From positions 124,001 to 188,000 of the forward strand of contig NZ_JACIDU010000002.1 in the NCBI RefSeq assembly GCF_014196535.1: a stretch of DNA of 64,000 nucleotides, in the 5' to 3' direction. The notes under the pieces are model-generated. The model saw only the letters and a list, made by a program, of their open reading frames with translations, was not told where the DNA came from and did no database searches. The position numbers and the translations under genes were made by a program. Every line of letters starts with the position of its first letter. The stretch's first letter is position 1. This stretch comes from Allorhizobium borbori. Lineage in GTDB: Bacteria > Pseudomonadota > Alphaproteobacteria > Rhizobiales > Rhizobiaceae. Below are positions 1-8,565 of this stretch, one piece after another.

Positions 1-1
1 C

Positions 2-271
2 ATGCTGGGCGTGGCCGGCACTGCCGCCATGATCTGGGTCGGCGGCGGCATCGTGCTGCATGGCCTTGCAAGCTTCGGCCTCGGCGGCCCGGCCCACACG
101 CTGGAGCACTGGGCGGAACTGGCAGGGCACGCCCTGCCCGCCGCCGCGGCCTTTGTGGAATGGGCCACCTTCGCCTTCGGCTCCGGCATTGCCGGCCTCC
201 TGATCGGCGTATTGATGATCCCCGTTGCCGGTTATGTCATCGGCCCGCTGCTGAAGCGCCTGAAGCGATAG
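2..271 (+). CDS. DUF808 family inner-membrane protein, C-terminal part
   Basis: The reading frame is already open at the window edge, so the methionine at base 2 is probably internal and only the last 89 residues are seen. They hold two hydrophobic stretches (about residues 6-27 and 62-84) rich in glycine and alanine and end in a basic tail (KRLKR). The segment LGVAGTAAMIWVGGGIVLHG and the spacing of the two helices match the end of DUF808 (E. coli YedI-like) membrane proteins, whose function is not established. It converges on the L,D-transpeptidase gene with a single base between the two stop codons, and no terminator hairpin lies between them. Confidence 0.75.
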   Translation: MLGVAGTAAMIWVGGGIVLHGLASFGLGGPAHTLEHWAELAGHALPAAAAFVEWATFAFGSGIAGLLIGVLMIPVAGYVIGPLLKRLKR

Positions 272-272
272 T

Positions 273-902
273 TTAGACCTTCGCTTCCTGAATGACCACG
301 ACCTGCGTGCCCGGCTTCACACGCTCGTAGAGGTCGATCACATCGTGGTTCATCATGCGCACGCAACCACTGGACATGGCCTGTCCGATGGACCACGGCT
401 GGTTGGTCCCGTGGATGCGGAACATCGTGTCGTTGCCGCCGCGATAGAGATACATGGCGCGCGCGCCGAGCGGGTTCGTTGGGCCACCGGCCATGCCGCC
501 GGCATATTTGCCGTTCTTCTGCGGATCGCGGCGGATCATGTTCGGCGTCGGCGTCCAGGTCGGCCATTCCGCCTTGCGGCCCACATAGGCGGCGCCCCGA
601 AGCGCAAGCCCCTGCCGACCGACGCCCACGCCATAACGCATCGCCTTGCCATCGCCGAGCACGTAATAAAGCCGGCGGGCAGGCGTATCGACGACGATGG
701 TGCCAGCGGGATAGGAGGTCGGATAGGCGACTTCGGTGCGGCGCAGTTCCGGCTTGATCTTGCTGATTTCGACAGCCTTGAGCGGATGCTTTTCCTCCGG
801 CTTTGCCCCGTAATGCGCCTGCTGCTCGGACCCCGTGGAGGCGCAACTCGCCAAAAACAGCAAGGGAAGACCAATCGTCAGGGCACGTCTCATCAGCGTC
901 AT
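273..902 (-). CDS. L,D-transpeptidase (YkuD/ErfK family) lipoprotein
   Basis: Predicted periplasmic L,D-transpeptidase, a class that makes 3-3 crosslinks in peptidoglycan or attaches proteins to it. With the ATG at 902 the protein has 209 residues. It begins with a hydrophobic leader ending in the lipobox LASC (Cys20), so it should be a lipid-anchored lipoprotein. The YkuD signature lies at the end: HGTNQ (His164) and SSGCVRM with catalytic Cys180. An ATG nine bases upstream (911) is also in frame, but GAGG sits eight bases before the ATG at 902, which I therefore prefer. A TTAACCAT element lies about 50 bases upstream. Rhizobiaceae carry many YkuD paralogues, so the exact role is open. Confidence 0.88.
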   Translation of the reverse strand: MTLMRRALTIGLPLLFLASCASTGSEQQAHYGAKPEEKHPLKAVEISKIKPELRRTEVAYPTSYPAGTIVVDTPARRLYYVLGDGKAMRYGVGVGRQGLALRGAAYVGRKAEWPTWTPTPNMIRRDPQKNGKYAGGMAGGPTNPLGARAMYLYRGGNDTMFRIHGTNQPWSIGQAMSSGCVRMMNHDVIDLYERVKPGTQVVVIQEAKV

Positions 903-949
903 CTCGTTCATCCTCGCAACGGCGTTCTTTGGAGGAAAAATTAACGAGT

Positions 950-957
950 ATGGTTAA
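950..957 (-). promoter_or_regulatory. TTAACCAT element upstream of the L,D-transpeptidase gene (CtrA-like)
   Basis: On the minus strand the bases read TTAACCAT, the half-site type reported for CtrA in rhizobia. A second TTAA lies nine bases further on (941-944), so the spacing is not the canonical seven. It sits about 50 bases upstream of the chosen start. Binding is inferred. Confidence 0.35.
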
Positions 958-1112
958 TGGACCTTTAAAAGTGTGAAGATAGCCGCATTTTCGTCTCATT
1001 TTCTGCCATTTTCACGCAGGCGTGACCCTCACGCTTTGCTGATTGAAAGATACGGATTTTCTACAAGATGACTGGAAAATAAAAACGCATCGCTCAATTC
1101 TCCCCCCGCCAC

Positions 1113-1691
1113 ATGATAAAACGCAGATCACAACAGCGGTTTTTCGGGGAGATTTTCATTACGGCCACCGTGACCTACCTGCGCGAGCCTGCTTCAGGCA
1201 CTGTGATTGCACCCGAGGATCTGCGCCGGTCCATGCGCAATCTGGCGGGCGGGGTTTGCGTCGTCACCGCCGGCAGTGGCGCTGACCGCTCGGGCGCAAC
1301 GGTCACCTCCGCCACCGCTCTTTCAGTCGATCCGCCAACGATGATCGTCAACATCAACCGCACCTCCTCGCTCTGGCCCCTCATCGCCCGCCACAACCAT
1401 TTCTGCATCAACATTCTCAGTGCCGGCCAGCGCGCCATCGCCGACAACTTCGCCGGCAAGGATGGGTTGAAGGGTGCCGAACGCTACCGTGACGGGGAAT
1501 GGATCACGCTGGAAAGCGGTGCACTGGCCCTGAAAGACGCGATCTCGGCCATCGATTGTGCCGTGGAAGACGTGATCGAGCGCCACACCCACGCCATCGT
1601 CATCGGTCGCGTCCTCGCCATCGAACCCGGCAGCAGCGGCGAACCCTTGATCTACCACGACGGCGCCTACGGCACCTTCGAGACGCGCTGA
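1113..1691 (+). CDS. Flavin reductase family protein (FMN-binding split barrel)
   Basis: Predicted NAD(P)H:flavin oxidoreductase, typically the small component that gives reduced FMN or FAD to a flavin monooxygenase. The protein of up to 192 residues shows the family pattern: an N-terminal LRRSMRNLAGGVCVVTAG segment, the SATALSVDPPTMIVNINR segment that contacts flavin, HNHFCINIL, and a C-terminal region with HAIVIGRVLAIE and YHDGAYGTF. The start is uncertain: the ATG at 1113 has no clear ribosome-binding site, and GTG codons at 1170 and 1203 would remove residues that are not part of the domain. No partner monooxygenase lies beside it, so the electron acceptor is unknown. Confidence 0.82.
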   Translation: MIKRRSQQRFFGEIFITATVTYLREPASGTVIAPEDLRRSMRNLAGGVCVVTAGSGADRSGATVTSATALSVDPPTMIVNINRTSSLWPLIARHNHFCINILSAGQRAIADNFAGKDGLKGAERYRDGEWITLESGALALKDAISAIDCAVEDVIERHTHAIVIGRVLAIEPGSSGEPLIYHDGAYGTFETR

Positions 1692-2051
1692 CCCTCGGCA
1701 AATTTCGATCACATCGCCATCAAAGGTGAGCCTGAGCACCGGAGCGGCCGCGGAATCGGGTTGTGGTTGCCCTATCAATTGTCCGCCGCGCACGACAGCC
1801 ATGTCGCGTCGCCGAAAGGTGTGTGGAGCATGCATCCTGCCGCTGAAAGGCTCACCAAACAAATGGTGAGGCTTTGCCGAAAGCAGGGAGACGAAGTGAG
1901 ATCGACCGGCCAAAAAGCCGCAAACCAAGAAGCTGACAAACTGCTCCCGCTCGTGCGAGCGGAACTTTGTCGCACCAGCCGGCAGCATGAAATTAGCCCG
2001 ATCATATCGGGCCGCTTCGCAGCAACAGATTGAAGTTTTCCAGGAATTTAA
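1692..2051. other. Gene-free stretch before the tRNA
   Basis: About 360 bases lie between the flavin reductase and tRNA-Met. The open frames here (such as 1761-2033 on the plus strand) have no ribosome-binding site, no recognisable domain and no coding-like third-position bias. I see no repeat or strong hairpin. Confidence 0.5.
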
Positions 2052-2128
2052 TGGTAGCGGAGGAGGGATTTGAACCCCCGACACAAGGATTATGATTCCT
2101 CTGCTCTGACCTACTGAGCTACTCCGCC
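2052..2128 (-). tRNA. tRNA-Met (CAU), elongator type
   Basis: On the minus strand the 77 bases fold as a complete cloverleaf with an encoded CCA end. The acceptor stem is GGCGGAG against CTCCGCT, the D stem GCTC/GAGC, the anticodon stem GAGGA/TCCTT, and the T arm GGGGG-TTCAAAT-CCCTC. The seven-base anticodon loop is ATCATAA, giving anticodon CAT. The body resembles alphaproteobacterial elongator tRNA-Met; an initiator identity is unlikely because the three consecutive G-C pairs of the initiator anticodon stem are absent. A lysidine-modified tRNA-Ile2 also reads CAT and cannot be excluded by anticodon alone. Confidence 0.93.
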
Positions 2129-2255
2129 ACAATGCGCTGAAAACGTTTCCGTTTTCGAAGGTCGGGCGCATTCCGTTGGTGCGGCTTATAAGGCCCACCT
2201 CCGTTTCCTGTCAAGCGCCCTTTAAGAAGAAAGCGCGCTTTCTCCAAAGCCGGCC

Positions 2256-3485
2256 TCAGGCCCGGGCCGGCTCGGGTGTTTCGCCTGTGGAAAGGCTGGG
2301 CGGATGCGCCAGCAGGAGAGCGAGTGCGGCTTCCGATTCCGGTGAGCGCTGGGAACGCTCGATGAAGCCGCCGCCATAGACGCGGGCATCCTCGCCGGGG
2401 GCGGAATAGAGAACGCAGGCCTGGCCGGGCGCTACGCCCGCCTCGCCCACATCCAGATCGACATAAATGCCGCCCTCGTCGCGGGCCAGCCGGGCCGGTG
2501 CTGGCGGGCGGGTGGACCGCACCTTGGCGAAGCAGGAGAAGCCCTTCGATACCGTGTCTTCAAGCGTTTCATCGCCCAGCCAGTTCACATCGCGCAGATA
2601 GACGCGACGCGTCTCCAGCGCTTCCTTGGGGCCGACGACGACACGGCGGTTGCGGGCGTCGAGATAGATGACGTAGAGCGGTTCACCGGTGGCGACGCCA
2701 ATGCCGCGCCGCTGGCCGATCGTGTAGTGCAGAATGCCTTCGTGGTGGCCAAGCACACGCCCGTCGAGATGCACGATATCCCCACCCAGAGCCGAATCGG
2801 GCCGCAGCTTGGTGATGATGTCGGAATATTTTCCCTGCGGCACGAAGCAGATATCCTGGCTATCAGCCTTCTGCGCCACGACCAGCCCCATTTCCTCGGC
2901 CAGACGCCGGGTTTCGGCCTTGGACATGCCACCGAGCGGGAAGCGCAGATAATCAATCTGCTCCTGCGTGGTGGCGAACAGGAAATAGCTCTGGTCGCGC
3001 TCGGCATCCACCGGACGGTAGAGCGCGCGGCGTTCCGGATGTCCCGGTGCGGGATTGGGGCGCGAGCGGATATAATGGCCGGTTGCGAGTGCATCCGCGC
3101 CAAGCTCCCGGGCGGTCGCCAGAAGATCGGCGAACTTGACCGTCTGATTGCAGGCGACGCAGGGGATCGGCGTTTCGCCCGCCACATAGGAGGCGGCAAA
3201 GGGATTGATCACCGTTTCGCGGAAACGGGCTTCGTAATCCAGCACGTAGTGCGGAATGCCGAGCGTTTCGCAAACCCGGCGTGCGTCGTCGATGTCCTGC
3301 CCCGCACAGCACGAACCGGCGCGGTGAACCGCAGCACCGTGATCGTAGAGCTGCAGCGTGATGCCGAGCACATCGTAGCCCTCGCGTTTGAGAAGGCCCG
3401 CGACGACGGACGAATCCACACCGCCCGACATGGCGACAACCACGCGGGTATCTTCAGGCTTCTTGTCAAAATCGAGCGTGTTCAC
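2256..3485 (-). CDS. mnmA: tRNA-specific 2-thiouridylase MnmA
   Basis: MnmA adds sulfur to the wobble uridine (s2U34) of tRNA-Lys, -Glu and -Gln, adenylating the base and then taking persulfide sulfur. The protein has the PP-loop SGGVDSS (residues 20-26), the catalytic cysteine in CVACNQ and the second cysteine in SQDICFV, followed by [10 protein letters not shown] and a C-terminal beta-barrel. I chose the GTG at 3485 (409 residues, beginning MNTLDFDKK) because homologues begin there; the in-frame ATG at 3548 would add 21 residues that look like leader sequence. The leader contains a hairpin (arms 3540-3545 and 3558-3563) of unknown role. The gene lies downstream of serC on the same strand with a terminator between them. 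Confidence 0.96.
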   Translation of the reverse strand: MNTLDFDKKPEDTRVVVAMSGGVDSSVVAGLLKREGYDVLGITLQLYDHGAAVHRAGSCCAGQDIDDARRVCETLGIPHYVLDYEARFRETVINPFAASYVAGETPIPCVACNQTVKFADLLATARELGADALATGHYIRSRPNPAPGHPERRALYRPVDAERDQSYFLFATTQEQIDYLRFPLGGMSKAETRRLAEEMGLVVAQKADSQDICFVPQGKYSDIITKLRPDSALGGDIVHLDGRVLGHHEGILHYTIGQRRGIGVATGEPLYVIYLDARNRRVVVGPKEALETRRVYLRDVNWLGDETLEDTVSKGFSCFAKVRSTRPPAPARLARDEGGIYVDLDVGEAGVAPGQACVLYSAPGEDARVYGGGFIERSQRSPESEAALALLLAHPPSLSTGETPEPARA

Positions 3486-3594
3486 GGCTTTTCCGTTTCC
3501 CCCGCGCCAATGTTTGCCGGGGACGTTCCAACTGGACAAGGCGGGCACCAGAGGGGACCCGCCGAAAACTTTACCGAAAGCATATAGAAATTAA

Positions 3595-3616
3595 GCGGCG
3601 CCCTTGCAAGCGCCGC
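3595..3616 (-). terminator. Terminator after serC
   Basis: On the minus strand, GCGGCGC pairs with GCGCCGC around an eight-base loop and is followed by the T-rich run TTAATTTC. It lies 11 bases past the serC stop codon. Confidence 0.65.
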
Positions 3617-3627
3617 GAATCACCCCG

Positions 3628-4806
3628 TCAGGCAGCCGCCTTGGAAAGCGTGGCCTTCTGCTGCTGGTAGGCCCAGCCAATCCACGGCACCAGCGCCTCC
3701 AGATCGGCCGTTTCGACCGTAGCGCCAGTCCAGATGCGCAGGCCGGCCGGCGCATCGCGATAGGAGCCGACGTCATAGGCCACGCCCTCCTTTTCCAGCG
3801 CCGTGGCGATGCCCTTGGCGAAGGCGGCCTGCGCGGCCGCATCAAGCGCCGTTACCTGCGGATCGACGATGCGCAGGCACACGGACGTGTTCGAGCGCGT
3901 GGCGGGATCGACGGCCAGGTTTGCAATCCAGTCATTGGCATCCACGAAATCGTTGATGACCTTGGCATTGGCATCGGCCCGCGCCATCAGGCCCTTCAGC
4001 CCGCCAACGGACTTCGCCCATTGCAGCCCATCGATATAGTCCTCGACGCAGAGCATGGAGGGCGTGTTGATCGTATCGCCTTCGAAAATACCTTCGATCA
4101 GCTTGCCGCCGCTCGTCAGGCGGAAGATCTTCGGCATCGGCCACGCGGGCTTGTAGCTTTCCAGGCGCTCCACCGCGCGAGGGGAGAGAATGAGCATGCC
4201 ATGCGCACCCTCGCCGCCCAGCACCTTCTGCCAGGAGAAGGTCACGACATCGAGCTTGGAGAAATCGAGGTTCTGGGCAAACGCTGCAGATGTGGCGTCG
4301 CAGATCGTCAGGCCCTTGCGATCATCGGGAATGAAATCGCCGTTTGGCACGCGCACGCCGGAGGTCGTACCGTTCCAGGTGAAAACCACATCGCGGTCGA
4401 AGTCGACGGTCGAAAAATCCACCAGTTCACCATAGGGCGCAACGAAGGTGCGCACATCGGCAAGCTTCAACTCCTTCATCACGTCCGACACCCAGGTGGA
4501 CCCGAAGCTTTCCCACGCGACCATATCGACGCCGCGCGCACCGAGCAGCGACCACAGCGCCATCTCCACCGCGCCGGTATCCGATGCCGGCACGATGCCG
4601 ATGCGCCAGTCGGCAGGCACGTTGAGCACGTCGCGGGTCAGGTCGATGGCAAGCTTCAGCTTGGCCTTGCCGACCTTCGCACGGTGGGAACGGCCAAGCG
4701 GCGCATCGGACAGGGCAGCCGGCGACCAACCCGGACGTTTGGCGCAGGGACCGGAGGAGAAGTTCGGATTGCGTGTCTTGCGTTCCGGCTTGGCGATCTC
4801 GACCAT
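3628..4806 (-). CDS. serC: Phosphoserine aminotransferase SerC
   Basis: SerC is the PLP enzyme that converts 3-phosphohydroxypyruvate and glutamate to phosphoserine, the second step of serine synthesis; it also acts in pyridoxal phosphate synthesis in some bacteria. The 392-residue protein begins [10 protein letters not shown] and carries [15 protein letters not shown]. The PLP lysine is in [15 protein letters not shown], with DATSAAF before it. This is the longer, about 390-residue alphaproteobacterial form. The ATG at 4806 has GAGGAA seven bases upstream; the frame stays open to 5169 but that part is not protein-like. In many Rhizobiales serA directly follows serC; here mnmA does. Confidence 0.96.
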   Translation of the reverse strand: MVEIAKPERKTRNPNFSSGPCAKRPGWSPAALSDAPLGRSHRAKVGKAKLKLAIDLTRDVLNVPADWRIGIVPASDTGAVEMALWSLLGARGVDMVAWESFGSTWVSDVMKELKLADVRTFVAPYGELVDFSTVDFDRDVVFTWNGTTSGVRVPNGDFIPDDRKGLTICDATSAAFAQNLDFSKLDVVTFSWQKVLGGEGAHGMLILSPRAVERLESYKPAWPMPKIFRLTSGGKLIEGIFEGDTINTPSMLCVEDYIDGLQWAKSVGGLKGLMARADANAKVINDFVDANDWIANLAVDPATRSNTSVCLRIVDPQVTALDAAAQAAFAKGIATALEKEGVAYDVGSYRDAPAGLRIWTGATVETADLEALVPWIGWAYQQQKATLSKAAA

Positions 4807-4809
4807 GAT

Positions 4810-4850
4810 GCGTTCCTCGTGCTGGAGACCCCACCGTTTCCGGCAGGAAA
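4810..4850 (-). ncRNA. Candidate serC leader RNA motif (cis-regulatory)
   Basis: Immediately before serC the minus strand can form two adjacent hairpins. The first (4829-4847) is CCTGCCG and CGGTGGG closing a GAAA tetraloop. The second (4815-4828) pairs CTC with GAG of the Shine-Dalgarno sequence. Two hairpins with the ribosome-binding site in the second is the architecture I recall for the serC RNA motif described from alphaproteobacterial serC leaders. This is recognition by layout and position; I have not scored it with a covariance model. Confidence 0.5.
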
Positions 4851-5207
4851 TAATGGCCGTGCTTATAGGCCTGCGCCGCGTGATCGGCAAGATCATGCAG
4901 GCGCCAACAGGACGGCATCGAAGCGCATCAACCCTGCTTTCTGCGCATGGCCGGGCCTCGAATCCCGCCGCTGGCAAGGTGGCGTGTCGGGTGATATTGT
5001 TCTTCCCATCAACGAGCCTGCGTTCAAGGGATGTGGAGACACCCCCCTGCCCCGGAAATGCCGGAAACGCAGAGGATAGCTGAGCCGTGCACGCGATCCG
5101 GATTCGGAAAGGGCACACGATATAACGCTGTTCGGCCCTTGCGCGATGTGGAACGGAAATCCGTGCCATGCGTTATTCAAGGGAACGGACACAGGGAGAC
5201 AAAGACC
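4851..5207. other. Divergent intergenic region between serC and the DUF992 gene
   Basis: About 360 bases separate the divergent serC and DUF992 starts. The region should hold both promoters. Near the DUF992 side a GATATAACG stretch (about 5118-5126) could be a -10 element, but I see no convincing -35 partner. No gene is evident; open frames here lack ribosome-binding sites and domains. Confidence 0.4.
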
Positions 5208-5726
5208 ATGAACGTCAAGAAAATCCTTCTCGCCGCATCGCTGGCCGCCGGTTCGGCAACCGGCCTCTCGGCTGCCGATCTCACCCGTGGCTATACGCCG
5301 CCGATGGCGTCTTCCGATGCATCGGGCGGCGTCAAGGTTGGCATCCTGACCTGCGATATCGGTTCGGGCGGCGGTTACCTGCTCGGCTCGTCCAAGACGC
5401 TCGATTGCACCTTCAAATCCGTGCGTGGTGGCGTAGACCATTACAGCGGCTTCGTACGCAAGATCGGCGTTGATCTCGGCTACACCGCCGGCGGCAAGAT
5501 CGCTTGGGCCGTGTTCGCTCCGACCGCAGGTTACCACACCGGTTCGCTCGGCGGCATCTATGGTGGCGTCAGCGCCGAAGCAACCGCTGGCATCGGCATC
5601 GGCGCAAACGTGCTGATCGGCGGCACCAATGGCTCCATCCAGCTTCAGCCCCTTTCCGTCACCGGTCAGGTCGGCCTCAACGTCGCCGCCGCCTCGACGA
5701 GCGTGACGCTGACACCCGCAGGCTGA
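5208..5726 (+). CDS. DUF992 domain secreted protein
   Basis: A 172-residue protein with a Sec signal peptide (MNVKKILLAASLAAG... ending near LSAAD) followed by a glycine-rich beta domain. VGILTCDIGSGGGYLLGSSK, the conserved cysteine pair around CDIG and LDCTFKS, and alternating hydrophobic stretches to the end are typical of DUF992, a periplasmic or outer-membrane-associated family of Rhizobiales with no known function. The ATG at 5208 has GGGAG about ten bases upstream. A strong bidirectional terminator follows, and the gene stands alone. Confidence 0.9.
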   Translation: MNVKKILLAASLAAGSATGLSAADLTRGYTPPMASSDASGGVKVGILTCDIGSGGGYLLGSSKTLDCTFKSVRGGVDHYSGFVRKIGVDLGYTAGGKIAWAVFAPTAGYHTGSLGGIYGGVSAEATAGIGIGANVLIGGTNGSIQLQPLSVTGQVGLNVAAASTSVTLTPAG

Positions 5727-5747
5727 TTGCCTGATCCATGAATGTGG

Positions 5748-5780
5748 AAAGGCCCGCGCTTCATCGGCGCGGGCCTTTTT
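5748..5780. terminator. Bidirectional terminator between DUF992 and outer-membrane protein genes
   Basis: AAAGGCCCGCGC pairs with GCGCGGGCCTTT around a seven-base loop, with T on the right and A on the left, so it can serve both convergent genes. Confidence 0.88.
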
Positions 5781-5801
5781 GATTCAATGTTGGCTGGCCG
5801 C

Positions 5802-6641
5802 TTACTTGTAGACCGGCGGCGGCGCGATCATCGGCGGCTCATAGGGCTGGGCCGAGCAACCATTGAACACGTAGCGAGCGCCGATCCGCAGTTCGTGGGA
5901 GTTGATGCCCTTGTCATAACCCGGACCACCATTGGCCTTATAGCCGAACATGTCGCCGCCCTCGATATGGCGGAAGCGATAGCCGGCATCGGCCTTGATG
6001 TTGCAGGTCAGGTCGTAGGACGCACCGGCCATGAGCGCATAGGTGAAGCGCCAGCCGCCCTTGCCGCCATGTTCCTGGGTCGGATCGCAGCCGCTGCCGT
6101 CATCGGCGCAGGCGGTGTTGCGCAGCTTGTCCCACTTCACGTAGGAACCGCCGAGACCGGCGCCGACGTAAGGCGTGAAACCGCCATAGGTGCCGAGATC
6201 GACATAGGCGTTGGCCATCAGCGAGTAGGCATTCATCGAAGAACGGTCAGACGAGGTGCAGGGACCAACGCAGGCGCCGAAGGCCGCACCGCCGCCCTTG
6301 GTCGAACCGTTAAAGTCCGATTTCCCGAGATAGTCGAACGTCAAATCCGAGCGCAGATAACTGTTGATCTGGTAACCGACACCGGCACCGACGATGAAAG
6401 AATCCTTGAGCGAAGCGGTGGTGAAATCCGTCACCAGCGAATTCGAGCCCTGGAAGAAATTCGCGCCGCGAAGCTTGTTGAAAGAATAGCCGACATCACC
6501 GCGCAGATACCAGCCGCTGGCATCGTTGACGACGACTTCCGGAGCATTCAGAACCGGAGGCGCGGGCTGATAAAGATCGGCTGCGAACGCCGATGTACAT
6601 GCGGAAAGAGCGGCAACAAAGCCGACCACGCTCGATTTCAT
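5802..6641 (-). CDS. Outer-membrane beta-barrel protein (Omp25/RopB-like)
   Basis: A 279-residue precursor with a clear signal peptide (MKSSVVGFVAALSACTSAFA, cleavage before ADL). The mature part has alternating aromatic/glycine beta strands (WYLRGDVGYSFNK, FTPYVGAGLGGSYVKW, HELRIGARYVFNG) as in eight-stranded Omp25/RopB-type barrels of Rhizobiales. Two cysteine-containing loops (about GACVGPC and ACADDGSGCD) are less usual. I chose the ATG at 6641 because GGAGA lies eight bases upstream and it opens the signal peptide. A perfect TTAA-N7-TTAA box lies about 85 bases upstream. Likely structural or permeability role; no substrate can be assigned. Confidence 0.88.
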   Translation of the reverse strand: MKSSVVGFVAALSACTSAFAADLYQPAPPVLNAPEVVVNDASGWYLRGDVGYSFNKLRGANFFQGSNSLVTDFTTASLKDSFIVGAGVGYQINSYLRSDLTFDYLGKSDFNGSTKGGGAAFGACVGPCTSSDRSSMNAYSLMANAYVDLGTYGGFTPYVGAGLGGSYVKWDKLRNTACADDGSGCDPTQEHGGKGGWRFTYALMAGASYDLTCNIKADAGYRFRHIEGGDMFGYKANGGPGYDKGINSHELRIGARYVFNGCSAQPYEPPMIAPPPVYK

Positions 6642-6723
6642 GGCAATGTCTCCAAAGTGCCTTGAGCGACGCCGCAATACCTTCACGACGCCCTTATCAG
6701 CTATGGATAATGAGGAATAAAAG

Positions 6724-6738
6724 TTAAGGCGCGCTTAA
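6724..6738 (-). promoter_or_regulatory. Putative CtrA box (TTAA-N7-TTAA) upstream of the outer-membrane protein
   Basis: TTAAGGCGCGCTTAA is a perfect TTAA-N7-TTAA, the full CtrA recognition sequence of alphaproteobacteria. It lies about 85 bases before the start codon, where a promoter is expected. The match is seen; binding is inferred. Confidence 0.5.
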
Positions 6739-6748
6739 CTACGCCTGT

Positions 6749-6964
6749 TTACTGCGTATTCGCCATAAAATTGCCGGAACGCCGCTCTGCGCGACGGGCG
6801 AAACGCGTGATTTTAGCGAAAAAAGCCGGGCCGCTACAGACAACCCGGCTTGCCGGGAGGGGCAAGTCGATGTGATCCGTTCCGCCGAAGTGGAAGCGGA
6901 AACCGCCCGATTCGATGACGAACCCGATCGCATTGGGTTTGAGCGGGAACCCAACGCGCGCCAT
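6749..6964 (-). CDS. Possible small protein, unrecognised
   Basis: A 71-residue frame begins at an ATG at 6964 with GAGG four bases upstream and ends at 6749. It sits in the otherwise empty 420-base gap between the outer-membrane protein gene and glmM, on the same strand. The first half has GC-rich third positions like a gene; the second half less so. It has no recognisable domain, signal peptide or membrane segment. It may be a remnant or chance frame; conservation in other Rhizobiaceae would decide. Confidence 0.25.
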   Translation of the reverse strand: MARVGFPLKPNAIGFVIESGGFRFHFGGTDHIDLPLPASRVVCSGPAFFAKITRFARRAERRSGNFMANTQ

Positions 6965-7062
6965 TCGCCTCGACGATTTGCGGTCCCGTTCAGCCCGGTC
7001 TGACGACGGTCCCGGCATATGTGCCCTTGCGATGCTCAGCCAGCTTCAGAGACGGTGAAAGA

Positions 7063-8415
7063 TCAGGCCGCTGTCTTCACATTGGAGATCACGCCGCAAA
7101 GATCGCTGACGATGCGCTCGATCTGGTTGCGGTCATCTCCCTCCGCCATCACGCGGATGAGCGGTTCCGTGCCGGAGGGACGAATGACGAGACGTCCACG
7201 CTTGGAAAGTTCGGCCTCGGCATCCGCGATCGCCTGCTTCACGGCATTGTCTTCCAGCGGTTTTCCGCCGCTGAAGCGCACATTGCGCAAAAGCTGCGGC
7301 ACCGGCTCGAACCGGCTGCAGATTTCGCTCACGGTCTTTCCACTGCGCTTGACGGCGGAAAGAACCTGCAGAGCAGCCACAAGCCCGTCGCCGGTCGTGC
7401 CGAAATCGGACAGAACAATATGGCCGGACTGTTCGCCGCCGACATTGAAACCATGCTGGCGCATATGTTCGACCACATAGCGGTCGCCCACCTTGGTGCG
7501 CGCAAGCCCGAGACCCTTGTCGGTGAGGAAGCGTTCCAGCCCGAGATTGGACATGACGGTTGCCACGAGACCGCCGCCCTTCAGCGTGCCATCATCGGCC
7601 CAGGTCTCGGCAATCACCGCCATGAGCTGGTCGCCATCGACGATCTGGCCCTTCTCGTCTACGATGATGACGCGGTCTGCATCGCCATCAAGCGCGATGC
7701 CGATATCGGCCCGCACCTCATGCACCTTGGCCTGCAGGGCCTGCGGGCTGGTGGAGCCGCAATCGAGATTGATGTTGGTGCCGTTCGGTGTGTTGCCGAT
7801 GGTGATGACCTCGGCGCCCAGTTCCCACAGCGCGGTGGGTGCAACCTTGTAGGCGGCGCCGTTGGCACAGTCGATGGCGATCCTGAGGCCGGACAGCGTC
7901 ACGTCGCGCGGCAGCGTGCGTTTCACGAACTCGATATAGCGATAGATGTCACCATCGACGCGCTTGGCGCGGCCGATATCTTCCGGACGGGCAAGCTGGC
8001 TGTAGATATCGTCACCAAGAAGCGCCTCGATCTGGGTTTCCAGTTCATCGGACAGCTTGTAGCCATCGGGGCCGAACAGCTTGATACCGTTGTCGGCAAA
8101 GGGATTGTGGGACGCGGAAATCATCACACCGATATCGGCGCGCAGCGAGCGCGTCAGCATGGCGACGGCAGGTGTCGGGATGGGGCCGAGCAGGAACACG
8201 TCAAGCCCGGCGGCGGTGAAACCCGCCACCAGCGCGTTTTCGAGCATGTAGCCGGAAAGGCGCGTGTCCTTGCCGATCACGACCCGGTTGCGATGGCTGC
8301 CGCGCCGGAACAGTGTACCGACCGCGATGCCCACGCGCATCGCCAGATCGGGCGTCATCGGAAAAGTGTTGGACCGTCCGCGAATACCGTCCGTTCCGAA
8401 ATAACGACGTGTCAT
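7063..8415 (-). CDS. glmM: Phosphoglucosamine mutase GlmM
   Basis: GlmM interconverts glucosamine-6-phosphate and glucosamine-1-phosphate, feeding UDP-GlcNAc for peptidoglycan and lipid A. The 450-residue length is standard. Visible motifs are [11 protein letters not shown] at the start, the phosphoserine loop [11 protein letters not shown] (Ser near 101), the metal-binding DGDADR and the C-terminal sugar-phosphate loop [15 protein letters not shown]. The ATG at 8415 has GGAG six bases upstream. It lies downstream of ftsH on the same strand, as in many bacteria, but here a carrier-thioesterase gene separates them. Confidence 0.98.
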   Translation of the reverse strand: MTRRYFGTDGIRGRSNTFPMTPDLAMRVGIAVGTLFRRGSHRNRVVIGKDTRLSGYMLENALVAGFTAAGLDVFLLGPIPTPAVAMLTRSLRADIGVMISASHNPFADNGIKLFGPDGYKLSDELETQIEALLGDDIYSQLARPEDIGRAKRVDGDIYRYIEFVKRTLPRDVTLSGLRIAIDCANGAAYKVAPTALWELGAEVITIGNTPNGTNINLDCGSTSPQALQAKVHEVRADIGIALDGDADRVIIVDEKGQIVDGDQLMAVIAETWADDGTLKGGGLVATVMSNLGLERFLTDKGLGLARTKVGDRYVVEHMRQHGFNVGGEQSGHIVLSDFGTTGDGLVAALQVLSAVKRSGKTVSEICSRFEPVPQLLRNVRFSGGKPLEDNAVKQAIADAEAELSKRGRLVIRPSGTEPLIRVMAEGDDRNQIERIVSDLCGVISNVKTAA

Positions 8416-8565
8416 GTCAACTCCGTTTCATTGCCGTCGATGCGGCAGGGTCCTTTCAGGCGGCCTTGGCAGCCGCGCGGGCCGCCTGCGACCGTTCATG
8501 CTCCCATGCCACGAATCGGCCTGTCTGGCACGTAAATTACCGTCAAAACGGATTACATGTCGTTA

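Noticed and set aside
1761-2033. A 90-residue gene before the tRNA
   Set aside because: No ribosome-binding site, no recognisable domain and no coding-like base pattern; it looks like a chance frame.
3540-3563. T-box or riboswitch in the mnmA leader
   Set aside because: There is a good GGCGGG/CCCGCC hairpin, but no T-box core sequence, no terminator/antiterminator pair, and T-boxes are not expected in alphaproteobacteria.
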